From Mycobacterium sp. (GTDB lineage: Bacteria > Actinomycetota > Actinomycetes > Mycobacteriales > Mycobacteriaceae), in contig NZ_JAFBAT010000111.1 in the NCBI RefSeq assembly GCF_019247615.1, positions 1-47,182 of the forward strand: a DNA stretch of 47,182 bases, written 5' to 3'. Below, piece after piece: positions 7,858 to 16,719 of this stretch. A model generated the notes under the pieces. It searched no databases. It was given only the letters and a program-made list of their open reading frames with translations, and had not been told where the DNA came from. How positions within the stretch are numbered: the stretch's first letter is position 1; each line of letters begins with the position of its first letter. The translations under genes and the position numbers were made by a program.

Positions 7858-9150
7858 GTGACCGATACAACCGCACGCGTGGCGGACCAGTCCGAGGAGT
7901 CCCCCGAATCGGTATCACGCCGCGGCCGGTTCCTGCGGTGGGGACTGCTGGCGGTGTGGGGCCCCGGTCTGGTGGTGATGCTGGCCGACACCGACGCCGG
8001 ATCGCTCATCACCGCGTCGCAGTCCGGTGCTCAGTGGGGCTATCGCATGGTCCTGCCGCAGCTGATCTTGATGCCAATCCTCTACGTCGTGCAGGAAATG
8101 ACGGTTCGGCTGGGCATCGTCACCGGAAAGGGCCACGGCGCGCTGATCAGGGAGCGGTTCGGGCGTTTCTGGGCGTGGATCTCCGCATTTACGTTGTTCG
8201 CGTCGGCGATCGGCGCGTTGCTGACGGAGTTCGCTGGCGTCGCCGGGGTCGGGGAGCTCTTCGGTGTCTCGCGCTGGGTCAGCATCCCGATCGCGACCGC
8301 GGCACTGTTGGGTTTGGCGTTGACCGGAAGTTACCGGCGCGTCGAGCGCATCGGCCTGGCCGTCGGCGCGGCCGAACTGGCGTTTCTGGTGGCCATGGTG
8401 ATGTCGCGCCCCGACCCGCACGCCTTCATCGACGGCCTGAAGTCGATGCCGCTGGGCAATTCGTCGTACCTGCTGCTCGTCGCGGCCAACGTCGGCGCGG
8501 TCATCATGCCCTGGATGGTGTTCTATCAGCAGGGCGCGGTGGTCGATAAGCACCTGTCGGTGGCCACGATCCGCCAGGCTCGCCACGATACCGCCACGGG
8601 CGCGGTGCTGACCCAGTTGATCATGATCGCCGTGGTCGTCACCACGGCGTCGACGGTCGGGGCGCACAACGGCGAGAAGACCTTGAACACCGTCGGCGAG
8701 ATTGCCGGTGCGCTGACACCGTATCTGGGCCGCGTCGGCGGCACCGTCTTGTTTGGACTCGGGATGCTCGGGGCGGCGCTGGTCGCCGCGATCGTCGCGT
8801 CGCTCGCCGGAGCGTGGGGACTCTCCGAGGTCTTCGGGTGGCGACATACCCTCAACCAGCGGCCCAACCGCGCCACCGCCAAGTTCTACATCACCTACGG
8901 ACTCGCCCACGTCATCGGCGCCGCGCTGGTCCTGCTCAGCGTCGACCTGGTGAACCTTGCCGTGGACGTCGAGGTGATGAACGCGTTGCTGCTGCCCATC
9001 GTGTTGGGCCTGCTGCTGGCGCTGGAAGCCCGGGCGCTGCCCGAGCAATGGCGCATGCGCGGACTGCGCAAACACGTCGCCCGTGTCCTGTGTCTGGTCG
9101 TCATGGGTTTCGGGCTGTACATGGTGCCGCAGGCGCTCGGGTGGACCTGA
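7858..9150 (+). CDS. NRAMP-family divalent metal transporter, divergent metal site
   Basis: 430 residues, about eleven hydrophobic segments and a polar N-terminus. The NRAMP fold is recognisable from helix 1 (ADTDAGSLITASQSGAQWGY) and helix 6 (GAVIMPWMVFYQQGA). In canonical MntH/NRAMP proteins these read DPGN and MPH. Here they are D46-A-G-S49 and A214-V-I-M217-P-W219, so Asp, the Ala carbonyl and Met are kept, while Asn becomes Ser and His becomes Trp. The protein should import divalent metal with protons, but its selectivity may differ from Mn/Fe transporters. A DtxR-like palindrome lies upstream and a metal efflux operon follows on the opposite strand. The start is GTG with a good ribosome site. 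Confidence 0.9.
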   Translation: MTDTTARVADQSEESPESVSRRGRFLRWGLLAVWGPGLVVMLADTDAGSLITASQSGAQWGYRMVLPQLILMPILYVVQEMTVRLGIVTGKGHGALIRERFGRFWAWISAFTLFASAIGALLTEFAGVAGVGELFGVSRWVSIPIATAALLGLALTGSYRRVERIGLAVGAAELAFLVAMVMSRPDPHAFIDGLKSMPLGNSSYLLLVAANVGAVIMPWMVFYQQGAVVDKHLSVATIRQARHDTATGAVLTQLIMIAVVVTTASTVGAHNGEKTLNTVGEIAGALTPYLGRVGGTVLFGLGMLGAALVAAIVASLAGAWGLSEVFGWRHTLNQRPNRATAKFYITYGLAHVIGAALVLLSVDLVNLAVDVEVMNALLLPIVLGLLLALEARALPEQWRMRGLRKHVARVLCLVVMGFGLYMVPQALGWT

Positions 9151-9157
9151 ACGAACA

Positions 9158-10183
9158 TCACCCGCGGTTGTGCGCCGGGTAGGCGTGAACCAGCGCGCTG
9201 TTGAGTCTGGGCACGGCGTGAGTGAGTTCGTGCTCCGCGTCGTGTGCAATGCGGTGGGCGTCCTCGAGGCTGGTGTCCGGGTCGATGTCGAGTTCGGCGT
9301 CGGCGTGCAGGCGATGGCCGATCCACCGCATCCGGATGCTGCGGACATTGCGGACGCCGGGCCGGGCGGCCAGCGATGCTTCGGCGGTGTCGACCAGCAC
9401 GGGGTCCACGGCGTCCATCAGTCGGCGGAAGATGTCGCGCACGGCGCCGCGCAGCACCGCCAGGATCGCGACCGTGATGATCAGGCCGACGATCGGGTCG
9501 GCCAACGGGTAGCCGAGGGCGACGCCGCCCGCCCCGAAAAGCACTGCCAGCGAGGTGAATCCGTCGGTGCGCGCGTGTAGGCCGTCGGCGATCAGCGCGG
9601 CCGAACCGATGCGGCGGCCGGTCCGAATCCGGTAGATCGCGACGACCTCGTTGCCGACGAAGCCGATCAGGCCCGCGGCGGCGACCCAGCCGATGTGCTC
9701 GATGCTGACCGGGTGGATCAGCCGCCGGATGGCTTCATAGCCGGCGACGATGGCCGAAAGCGTGATCATGCCGATGACGAACAAGCCGGCGAGGTCTTCG
9801 GCGCGGCCGTAGCCGTAGGTGTACCGCCGGGTGGCCGCACGGCGGCCCAACGCGAACGCGATCCACAGCGGGACAGCGGTCAGTGCGTCTGAGAAGTTGT
9901 GGATGGTGTCGGCGGCCAAGGCAATCGATCCGGAGACGAGGGCGATGACAACCTGCACCGCTGCGGTCGCCCCCAGGCCGACGAGGCCGATTTTCACCGC
10001 GCGGATGCCGACCGCGCTGGTTTCCAGTGCGGCGTCCACGCTATCGGAAGCGTCGTGGCTGTGCGGGGTGAAAATCTGCGCGATGACACCGCGAATTCCC
10101 TTGGGGTGCTGGTGAATATGGCCATGAGCATGCCCGTGGTTGTGGTGCTGTTCGGGGTGCTGGTGGTGGGTCGTCTGGCTCAT
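9158..10183 (-). CDS. Cation diffusion facilitator (CDF) metal efflux transporter
   Basis: 341 residues. The first 43 are unusually rich in histidine (about twelve), a typical metal-sensing or buffering tail. The membrane part carries the two CDF metal-site motifs, H95-N-F-S-D99 and H203-A-R-T-D207. The C-terminal cytoplasmic domain ends with the family's V-R-N-V-R-S-I-R-M-R-W-I-G-H strand and LDIDPDTSLEDAHRIAHDAE. The CDF family exports Zn, Co, Ni or Fe in exchange for protons. Its ATG overlaps the stop of the upstream kmtR gene (ATGA), so both are one translationally coupled operon. The regulator's nickel/cobalt-type ligands suggest nickel or cobalt as substrate. Confidence 0.92.
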   Translation of the reverse strand: MSQTTHHQHPEQHHNHGHAHGHIHQHPKGIRGVIAQIFTPHSHDASDSVDAALETSAVGIRAVKIGLVGLGATAAVQVVIALVSGSIALAADTIHNFSDALTAVPLWIAFALGRRAATRRYTYGYGRAEDLAGLFVIGMITLSAIVAGYEAIRRLIHPVSIEHIGWVAAAGLIGFVGNEVVAIYRIRTGRRIGSAALIADGLHARTDGFTSLAVLFGAGGVALGYPLADPIVGLIITVAILAVLRGAVRDIFRRLMDAVDPVLVDTAEASLAARPGVRNVRSIRMRWIGHRLHADAELDIDPDTSLEDAHRIAHDAEHELTHAVPRLNSALVHAYPAHNRG

Positions 10184-10578
10184 CGCTGCCCCGTCTTTGG
10201 CGGCCGGTTCCGATTGCTCGACAGCACCGGGACATCGGCGTCGGCGTGGTGAGCCGGGACGCCGGGACCGGCGTGTTCGGCGTTGCACACGGCGTCCACG
10301 ACCAGTCGCTGGACATGCTCGTTTTCCAGGCTGTAGAAGATGGTGGTTCCGGCGCGGCGGGTTCGGACCAGCCGCGCCATCCGCAGCTTCGCGAGGTGCT
10401 GCGACACCGATGGTGCGGGTTTGCCGATGCGGTCGGCCAATTGGTTGACCGACAGTTCACCGTCGATGAGTGTCCATAGCAGCCGCACCCGGGTGGGGTC
10501 GGCCAGCATACGAAAGACCTCGACCACCAGCCCCACCTGATCATCGTCAATCGAGTATGCCTGCCTACCTGCATCCAT
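10180..10578 (-). CDS. kmtR: KmtR, ArsR-family nickel/cobalt-sensing repressor
   Basis: 132 residues with a winged helix (recognition helix KPAPSVSQHLAKLRMARL, wing RRAGTTIFYSL). The five ligands described for M. tuberculosis KmtR (H88, E101, H102, H110, H111) are present here at the same numbers, in ENEHVQ, NAEHAG and PAHH. KmtR releases DNA when it binds nickel or cobalt and controls a CDF exporter. Here the exporter is the next gene, overlapping by ATGA. ATG at 10578 is chosen because the KmtR homologous region begins there. An AT-rich dyad (TACT-5-AGTA, 10578-10590) at the start could be part of an autoregulatory operator. Confidence 0.88.
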   Translation of the reverse strand: MDAGRQAYSIDDDQVGLVVEVFRMLADPTRVRLLWTLIDGELSVNQLADRIGKPAPSVSQHLAKLRMARLVRTRRAGTTIFYSLENEHVQRLVVDAVCNAEHAGPGVPAHHADADVPVLSSNRNRPPKTGQR

Positions 10579-10726
10579 ACTTAGATAGTAGAAGACCGGC
10601 GCCATCCGGACCACTCCTGAGCAGGCGACCGATGATCCGAACGAGCTGCTTCCGCGGTACAGAGGTGTACTGGTGCGGTTGACGCGGCTGGCGAGCACCG
10701 ATTTGACGAACCAACGAGAAAGTCAA

Positions 10727-12076
10727 TCAAAACCAGGGACCCGGGAAATGGCCGTCCCGGTCTTGGACCATCACGATTTCCCTGCACTCGCCGTTCAACG
10801 CCGCGGCGTTCTCCCCGCGGCACACCAGCGTCCAGCCCGTGATCCGCGCGAAGGGCCGCACGGACCAGCTCGTCGAGATCGGATCGGTAGCCGGTAGGGC
10901 GAGTACGGCAAACGTCTTGCCGACGTTGGTGATGTACAGGTGGTCCTCGAAGAACGCCAATTTGGAGATCGACATCTTCGTCGCGTCGTCGCGGGACTTC
11001 AATAAATCCCACTTTTGCGTCCGAAGGTTCAACACCCCGAACCCGAACTGTGAGTTCTCCGAGTTGCGACCGTCGATGAACAGCTTGCCGTCCGAGAGGG
11101 TGGCCGAAAGACTGCCGCCGGAAATCTTGTCCGAGTCGCCGATCTTGATGACGGCCTTCGCGTTCAGGTCGTAGAACGTGGTTGACACCACGGTGGGGTT
11201 GGACGGATCCGAGCGCGTGATCTTCACCAATTTGTCGGAACCGTCGGACAATTCGGCATCGACGCTCGATATGTCGTTGTCCTGATAGATCGATTCCCCG
11301 TTCGGGCGGCGCAGCTCCGCGCCCGACGTCTTGGCGATATCCGTATTCCGTTGAAATGCAAGGACGTCCTGCCAGACGCGGGCCGGCTGCGGGTCGCTCC
11401 ACATGATCGACAGATCGGAACTGGAAAGCATGACGGTCCGGGGCGCCGACGTGGGGCTACGCCCGTCGGTGAAAGCGTTGACCCATGCCACGCCCGATGT
11501 CGTTGCGGCGAGCCCCCATTCGTTCGGCGCGGTCAGCTTCAGGTCAGGGGTCGGTGGTTGCAGCTCCTTGGTCACCAGCGGCTGGCTCGTCTTGAAATCG
11601 AAAACATATCCGGCGGTCCTGGTGACTTCCGGTTGCGGCCCTTGCGCCGGTCGGACGGTTGTGACCACGTAGACGACTTTTATGTCGTCGCCACTGCCGG
11701 TCAGCGCACAGATGCCACCCGTCAGGTTTTCCCCGGCAGGGACAGCCGGGATGCCTGGCACCCCGTATTGCCCGGTTTTCGTGTCGAACACCTTGGGCCG
11801 GATGTCCTCCAGCGCGGTCTTGCGGAGTGTGAATTTGTCCGGGCAACCGAAGTAGGCGGTGCCGCCGTAGCTCTTCCAGTCCTTCTCCAAGGGGCCCGTT
11901 ACCGGGAGCGGCGGGGGAGCCGAACTGGCGGTGGTCGTCGCGGTAGACGTCGAGGTGGTGGGTGTGGCCGCGGGCGGAGCAACGGTTTCCGAACAGGAGG
12001 CGACGGCCAGGCAGACGACCGACGCCATCAGGGCAGCCCTGTGCTTGGGCGCAGTTCGCTCCCGGCTCCCACCCAT
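10727..12076 (-). CDS. Secreted lipoprotein, probable beta-propeller-like, function unknown
   Basis: 449 residues. A basic N-terminus and hydrophobic segment end in the lipobox V-A-S-C28, so the mature protein should be a membrane-anchored lipoprotein. A Thr/Ser/Ala/Pro-rich linker (about 30-55) follows. The rest is rich in beta-type segments with recurring patterns such as VFDTKTGQYG, YVFDFKTSQP, TFYDLNAKAVIKIGD and FGVLNLRTQKWDLL, like blades of a PQQ- or Kelch-type propeller. I do not recognise a named mycobacterial gene. The 3' end is 149 bases before kmtR on the same strand. It is divergent from the amidase, with a 92-base intergenic space. Confidence 0.85.
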   Translation of the reverse strand: MGGSRERTAPKHRAALMASVVCLAVASCSETVAPPAATPTTSTSTATTTASSAPPPLPVTGPLEKDWKSYGGTAYFGCPDKFTLRKTALEDIRPKVFDTKTGQYGVPGIPAVPAGENLTGGICALTGSGDDIKVVYVVTTVRPAQGPQPEVTRTAGYVFDFKTSQPLVTKELQPPTPDLKLTAPNEWGLAATTSGVAWVNAFTDGRSPTSAPRTVMLSSSDLSIMWSDPQPARVWQDVLAFQRNTDIAKTSGAELRRPNGESIYQDNDISSVDAELSDGSDKLVKITRSDPSNPTVVSTTFYDLNAKAVIKIGDSDKISGGSLSATLSDGKLFIDGRNSENSQFGFGVLNLRTQKWDLLKSRDDATKMSISKLAFFEDHLYITNVGKTFAVLALPATDPISTSWSVRPFARITGWTLVCRGENAAALNGECREIVMVQDRDGHFPGPWF

Positions 12077-12168
12077 CGAAAATCCCCCCGTTATGTGCGC
12101 TAATCGACGAGGGTAGGGCCGCCTCGAAACGACCGCGACTTGGGCAGCTCAAGTGGTACACCAATGCC

Positions 12169-13611
12169 ATGAGCCGCCTTGCCGAAGAAACGCGCTGGAT
12201 GGACGCCACCGATCAGGCGGAGCTGGTGGCCAAGGGCGACGTCACGCCGAGCGAACTCCTGGAGGCGGCGATCGAGCGGATCGGGCAATCGAACCAGTCG
12301 TTGAACGCCGTGGTCATCGAGTGGTTCGAGCATGCCCGTTGGGTGGCCGCCGGCCCGGATCTGCCCGCGGGCCCGTTTCGCGGCGTACCGTTCCTGCTCA
12401 AGGACCTGTACACCAGTTACGCCGGTCAGACCTTGTCGAACGGGAACGTCGCGTTGAAGAACGCGCGCAAGATCGATACCGCCGACACGACGCTGGTGGC
12501 CAGATTCAAGGCAGCCGGGTTGGTGATCGCCGGTCGGACGAACAGCCCCGAGATGGGCAGCTTGCCGACCACGCAGCCGCTGGCCTGGGGTGCCACCCGC
12601 AATCCCTGGGCGCTGGATCGGACGCCGGGTGGGTCAAGCGGCGGCGCCGCCGCCGCGGTGGCCGCCGGCATGGTCCCGTTCGCCAACGCCTCGGACGGCG
12701 GCGGCAGCATTCGCATTCCCGCGTCGTGCTGCGGCCTGGTGGGGCTCAAGCCCAGTCAGGGGCGCATCACCGTCGGCCCGAGGCGCGCCGAGGTCGGCTT
12801 GGGCGTCGAACTGTGCGTCAGCCGCACGCTGCGTGACACGGTGAGGTTGCTCGACGCGGTGCGCGGTCCCGGCGTCGGCGACAGCGTGATCGCCCCGGCC
12901 CCGCGGCGGGCCTACATCGAGGAAATCGGCGCCGACCCGGGTCACCTGCGTATCGGGCTGCTCGACGTCCACCCGCGCGGCGGCTTCCTGCACGAGGACT
13001 GCGTCACGGCGGTGCGGGCCGCGGCCTCGATGCTCGAGGGGCTGGGACACCTCGTGGAACCGGTGTGGCCGGCGTGCCTCGCCGACACCACGCTGGTCGA
13101 GAAGTTCATGACACTGTGGGCGACCCAGCTGGGGCTGGCGGCGCGCGAATTCGGTGAGACGCTCGGCCGCGAGCTGACCGCCGACGACATCGAGCCGGTC
13201 AACTGGGTGCACGTCGAGCGCGCCCGGCGGTTGACCGCCGTCGACTACGCGGCGGCGCAAGCGGCGGGTTGGGCGTTTCGGCGCGCGCTGCAGCAGTGGT
13301 GGGCCGACGGATGGGATCTGTTGCTCACGCCGACGGTGGCCGAACCACCATTGCCGCTAACTGAATTCGAGAACGATCCCCAGCATCCGACGGCGCCGAT
13401 GCGCCGCGCCGGTGAGTTCGCGGCATTCACGCCGCCGTTCAACATCAGCGGCCAGCCGGCGATCAACCTGCCTCTGCACCATAATGCCCAGGGGCTGCCG
13501 ATCGGCGTTCAGCTCGTCGCGGCGTATGGGCGCGAGGACGTGCTCATACGCGTTGCGGCGCAACTGGAATCGGCCCACCCCTGGTCATCCGATCACCCGC
13601 CAATCCCTTGA
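12169..13611 (+). CDS. Amidase (amidase-signature family)
   Basis: 480 residues. The Ser-cisSer-Lys catalytic triad is visible: K78 in PFLLKDLY, S156 in GGSSGG and nucleophile S180 in [11 protein letters not shown]. The 24-residue distance between the two serines matches FAAH-type enzymes. The family hydrolyses amides to carboxylate and ammonia; the substrate cannot be told from sequence. Mycobacteria carry several paralogues (amiA2, amiB2, amiC, amiD) and I do not assign this one. The ATG at 12169 ([12 protein letters not shown]) is preferred; the frame is open further upstream, but that part is the reverse side of the lipoprotein gene. Confidence 0.93.
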   Translation: MSRLAEETRWMDATDQAELVAKGDVTPSELLEAAIERIGQSNQSLNAVVIEWFEHARWVAAGPDLPAGPFRGVPFLLKDLYTSYAGQTLSNGNVALKNARKIDTADTTLVARFKAAGLVIAGRTNSPEMGSLPTTQPLAWGATRNPWALDRTPGGSSGGAAAAVAAGMVPFANASDGGGSIRIPASCCGLVGLKPSQGRITVGPRRAEVGLGVELCVSRTLRDTVRLLDAVRGPGVGDSVIAPAPRRAYIEEIGADPGHLRIGLLDVHPRGGFLHEDCVTAVRAAASMLEGLGHLVEPVWPACLADTTLVEKFMTLWATQLGLAAREFGETLGRELTADDIEPVNWVHVERARRLTAVDYAAAQAAGWAFRRALQQWWADGWDLLLTPTVAEPPLPLTEFENDPQHPTAPMRRAGEFAAFTPPFNISGQPAINLPLHHNAQGLPIGVQLVAAYGREDVLIRVAAQLESAHPWSSDHPPIP

Positions 13612-13696
13612 CGCCACCCGGCGGACAACGCCGGCGCAAAAGTTTCGTAAGGATTCAGCGAAAATTCGGCAAGCGTCGGGGGGCAGGCTGGTCGAC

Positions 13697-13840
13697 ATGG
13701 ACACCGTCCACACCCTGAAGCGGGTTGTCGCCAGCGCCCCGACAACATCGTCGATGGACCGCCGCCACCGCCGCCACCTCCCGTCTTCCGTACACGGGAG
13801 GACGGCCAGCGCACGGATCATCTGTGTGTTTGCGCCCTAG
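13697..13840 (+). CDS. Possible leader peptide upstream of a secreted protein
   Basis: A 47-codon frame (MDTVHTLKRVV to IICVFAP) ends at TAG 13838-13840, which overlaps the AGGAG ribosome site of the next gene. A second ATG at 13754 would give a 28-residue Arg/His-rich peptide. Its 3' half contains a perfect 8-bp hairpin. Position and structure would suit a translated leader, but the composition alone does not prove coding. Confidence 0.22.
   Translation: MDTVHTLKRVVASAPTTSSMDRRHRRHLPSSVHGRTASARIICVFAP
13777..13801 (+). other. Perfect 8-bp hairpin in the leader of the 13850 gene
   Basis: Arms CCTCCCGT (13777-13784) and ACGGGAGG (13794-13801) flank a 9-base loop. It lies between the amidase stop and the next start, so it may be a weak terminator or a leader structure. 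No T-tract follows. Confidence 0.4.
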
Positions 13841-13843
13841 GAG
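13839..13843 (+). promoter_or_regulatory. Ribosome binding site for the 13850 gene
   Basis: AGGAG lies 6 bases before ATG at 13850. Its first base pair overlaps the stop codon of the small upstream frame. Confidence 0.6.
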
Positions 13844-13849
13844 CACGAA

Positions 13850-14299
13850 ATGTCTTATCTCCCAACGAGAATCTCTTATCTCCCGACGAGAATCATTGTG
13901 ATATTCGAAGCGGTCCTGTTGGCCGGCGCTCTGCTGGCAGCCGGTCCAGTGCGGGCCGAGGTCTTATCGCCGCCCGCGCCGACCCACGACTACCCGCTGC
14001 GGCCGCCCCCCGCTCCGCTGGGCGACCCGATGGCGGAGGCGGACGAGCTGCAGCGCCAGATCGCCGACCTGGACGCCAGCTGGGACAGTCTCAGCCCGGC
14101 GCAGCGAAACCAGCGGATCGCCGGGCTGCAGCAGCTGGCCACCAACGTCGATTTGGCCAGTCGCAACCTGCCTCAGGATCAGAAGGCCCGGGTGGACGCC
14201 ATCCTGTTGCCATCGCTTGGCCATCTAGCTGTTCTTCTCGGGAAGTCGCAGGGGCCCAATCAGCCGTGCTACTTCCCCTCCTGTCTGCCCGGGCTCTAG
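13850..14299 (+). CDS. Small secreted helical protein with duplicated N-terminus
   Basis: 149 residues. The first 15 contain a repeat, SYLPTRI twice, encoded by a 21-bp tandem duplication. A hydrophobic signal segment follows (IIVIFEAVLLAGALLAAG) with a likely cleavage after V-R-A. The mature part begins with a proline-rich stretch, then a helical region (about 63-125) rich in Gln, Asp and Leu, and ends with two cysteines (QPCYFPSCLPGL) that could form a disulfide. I do not recognise a family. A GTG at 13898 after the duplication could be an alternative start, but the ribosome site favours 13850. Confidence 0.75.
   Translation: MSYLPTRISYLPTRIIVIFEAVLLAGALLAAGPVRAEVLSPPAPTHDYPLRPPPAPLGDPMAEADELQRQIADLDASWDSLSPAQRNQRIAGLQQLATNVDLASRNLPQDQKARVDAILLPSLGHLAVLLGKSQGPNQPCYFPSCLPGL
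13853..13894 (+). repeat. 21-bp tandem duplication in a signal peptide
   Basis: Two 21-base copies (13853-13873 and 13874-13894) differ at one base, a silent A/G change in the proline codon. Each encodes SYLPTRI. The duplication keeps the frame and lengthens the basic n-region. Confidence 0.9.
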
Positions 14300-14428
14300 G
14301 AAGCGCACCATCGCAGCATGCTGCTGGTTCCAGCGTGGGTGTGGCGCGGCGGCCCGGCTACCGGACCGTCTGCACGCGTCCCGGTCGGTATCGTCATGGC
14401 CGCCTTGGTGTTGACGACGCCCGAGCTC

Positions 14429-16621
14429 TCACCGCACCGCCGCACTGGGCAACCGCGGGCCGTCACGCGCGCCGAGGTTGGTGGCCGCGGTGACGACCGC
14501 ACGTTCAATCTGCCGAAGCGCGTGCACCGCGGTCAGCAATCTGCGGGTGTCGGGCCCGGATTCGTCCTCGCCGTCCCGATGCCGGGCCAGGCACTCGACC
14601 ATGTCGAGCTCGTCGGTCGTCGAGTTGACGATCACCCCGTCGGCGCCGTCGATCACGGCGATCAGCGCGTCCACGTTGCCTCGAGTCTGCGCTGCCGCCG
14701 ACGCGAACGCATCCGCCAGCTGTTCGCTCCCGCCCGGATCCCGGTACTGCTCGCTGCTGCGTGCCAGGCTGCGCCCATACCGATCGCAGGCCCCGAATAT
14801 TCGTAACGCACGCCGAATGCTTCGCCGGCCGGCGAGGCCGGCGACCCCGGCCAACTGCGGCTTGGCGCTCGTCCGGAATTGCTGCAGCGCTCGGTCGAGC
14901 TGGCGCGCCTGCTCCGTGGGACTGCGGGTCTCGTGCTCATCGAACATCGCCGCGGCAGAGACCTCGATCAGCACGGACAAGGCGGTCAAAAAGGCACGGC
15001 TGTCTTCCCTGATGGCGATTCGGGTGTGCGTCGGCAGCACCAGGATGGCAACGGCGACCCCGATGACGGCACCGATCGCGGTCTCCTCGATGCGTAGCAT
15101 CAACACGCCGAGGGAGAACTGACCGATAAGGCCGTACAGCAGCGCCAGCATCGCGGTGATCCAGAAGGTCATCAGGCTGTAGGTGACCGTCATGAAATAG
15201 AAGGCGCAGAAAAGACACACGAAGATGGCGACCAGCGACGCGGCGGTGTCGCCGGCGACCAGCGTCGCCACCAGCATGCCGCAGGGCACGCCGAGCAGGG
15301 TGCCCAGCAGCCGTTGCCACCCTTTGGTCAGAGTCTCGCCCCAGGAATTGGTGCCGGCAAAGATCACGAACGCCGCGATCACGGCCCAATACCAGCGGGC
15401 CGGTGACACCAACTCACCGGCCACGATGGCCAGCGACGCCGCGACGGACACCTGGATGGCCTGCCGGGTGGTCGGCCGCAGGCCTTGCCGCTGATCCTCG
15501 CCGGCGTCACCGTCCACGCGCGTTCCGGGTGAAGCGCGCTCGCCACTGGCCAGGTCGGCGGCCTTCCCGGCGGCGGCGCCCTCAACGATCGCCCGAACTT
15601 CCGCGGTCGCCGTCGAGGCGTTGACGATCGCCAGGGCAAGGCGGCGAACGGCGGTGGTGCCGTCGGCGGTGGCCGCTGACTCCGTGGCCGGGCGGTCGAG
15701 AATCCGTCGGGCCCGGCTCGCCACCCGCTCGAGCACGCCGGCCCGCGGCAGCCGGATCGCCCGCGCGAGCTCGGTCAGCGCCGCAACGAGTTCGGCGCGG
15801 GTGTCGGCCGGTATCTCGCCGTCGAGGGCCGCCGCTCGTCGACCCGCCGTCCCGACCCATTCGATGGCGAGTTCGGCGTCGAACAGCCATGGGGCCAGGT
15901 GTTCGCTGGTCACCCCGGGCCACAGCACGGCTGGGTCCGCTTTGTCTTCGATCTGGCCTTGCACCATGAGGGCGGCCTCGTTGAGCCGGATGGTGCGTGC
16001 TCGCATTCGGCGACGCCGGCGTTCGTCGAGGTGACCCGTGCGGACCGCTTCGGCCGTGGTGTCCACCACGATGGCCATGCGTGCCCGCAGCGCCCGAATG
16101 GTTGCGCGCAGCACGCGTTCGGGCCGGTCGGGCAGCAGGTAGCTGCTGATCACCAGGGTGCACACCGTCCCCACGACAACCGCCAGGATCAGCCAGGGCA
16201 ACTCCGAAGCGGTGGCTCGCAGATACAAGGTGAAGAAATAGGCCATGAACGCGACCATGCCCAGCGCCCGGCCGCGGGTCCCGAATCGGCGGGCGTAAGC
16301 CGCGGCGAAAGCGATCATCACGAAGGCGACCTCGCTGGCCACCGTGTGCTTTGACAGCAGGGCGGCGGTGGTGATGGCCAGGGCGGCGGGCACGGGCAGC
16401 AGCCCCATGGTGATCCGTTGCCGTTTTGGGTCGGGCTCGTCGACGGAGCGGGACGCGACCATCGCGATGACCACACCGAGCAACGCGACCGTCAGGGGCT
16501 GCCGCGTCGCTCTGGTCACCACATACATGATCAGCAGGGAACAACCAAGCGCGGCCGTCGTCCGGGTCGCCATGCGCAGCCGAAGCAGTCCGGGATCGGA
16601 CCCAATCCACCAGTTGCGCAC
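14429..16621 (-). CDS. FUSC-family membrane protein (fusaric acid resistance-like)
   Basis: About 730 residues built as two similar halves, each a block of five or six hydrophobic segments followed by a long cytoplasmic helical region. The first block includes LTVALLGVVIAMVASRSVDEPDPKRQR. The second begins near RQAIQVSVAASLAIVAGELV and includes FAGTNSWGETLTKGWQRLLGTLLG, a typical FUSC signature. These proteins are linked to efflux of aromatic acids or other small molecules; the substrate here is unknown. The start is uncertain. GTG at 16621 (VRNWWIGSDPG) is the first conventional in-frame choice before the conserved region, but its upstream sequence is a poor ribosome site. An ATA at 16642 has AAGGA 8 bases upstream. 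The gene is divergent from galT. Confidence 0.82.
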   Translation of the reverse strand: MRNWWIGSDPGLLRLRMATRTTAALGCSLLIMYVVTRATRQPLTVALLGVVIAMVASRSVDEPDPKRQRITMGLLPVPAALAITTAALLSKHTVASEVAFVMIAFAAAYARRFGTRGRALGMVAFMAYFFTLYLRATASELPWLILAVVVGTVCTLVISSYLLPDRPERVLRATIRALRARMAIVVDTTAEAVRTGHLDERRRRRMRARTIRLNEAALMVQGQIEDKADPAVLWPGVTSEHLAPWLFDAELAIEWVGTAGRRAAALDGEIPADTRAELVAALTELARAIRLPRAGVLERVASRARRILDRPATESAATADGTTAVRRLALAIVNASTATAEVRAIVEGAAAGKAADLASGERASPGTRVDGDAGEDQRQGLRPTTRQAIQVSVAASLAIVAGELVSPARWYWAVIAAFVIFAGTNSWGETLTKGWQRLLGTLLGVPCGMLVATLVAGDTAASLVAIFVCLFCAFYFMTVTYSLMTFWITAMLALLYGLIGQFSLGVLMLRIEETAIGAVIGVAVAILVLPTHTRIAIREDSRAFLTALSVLIEVSAAAMFDEHETRSPTEQARQLDRALQQFRTSAKPQLAGVAGLAGRRSIRRALRIFGACDRYGRSLARSSEQYRDPGGSEQLADAFASAAAQTRGNVDALIAVIDGADGVIVNSTTDELDMVECLARHRDGEDESGPDTRRLLTAVHALRQIERAVVTAATNLGARDGPRLPSAAVR

Positions 16622-16719
16622 TCTTTCGTAGAGATCAGTTATCGCGGACGTCCTTTCGCCGGCTCGACACAGATGGTTACCCGAACTGCGCCGCAGCGAC
16701 CAAGCTAGTCTTCGACAGC

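Noticed and set aside
11962..12168. Upstream extension of the amidase
   Set aside because: The frame is open, but it overlaps the divergent lipoprotein's signal region, and the amidase family starts near [10 protein letters not shown].
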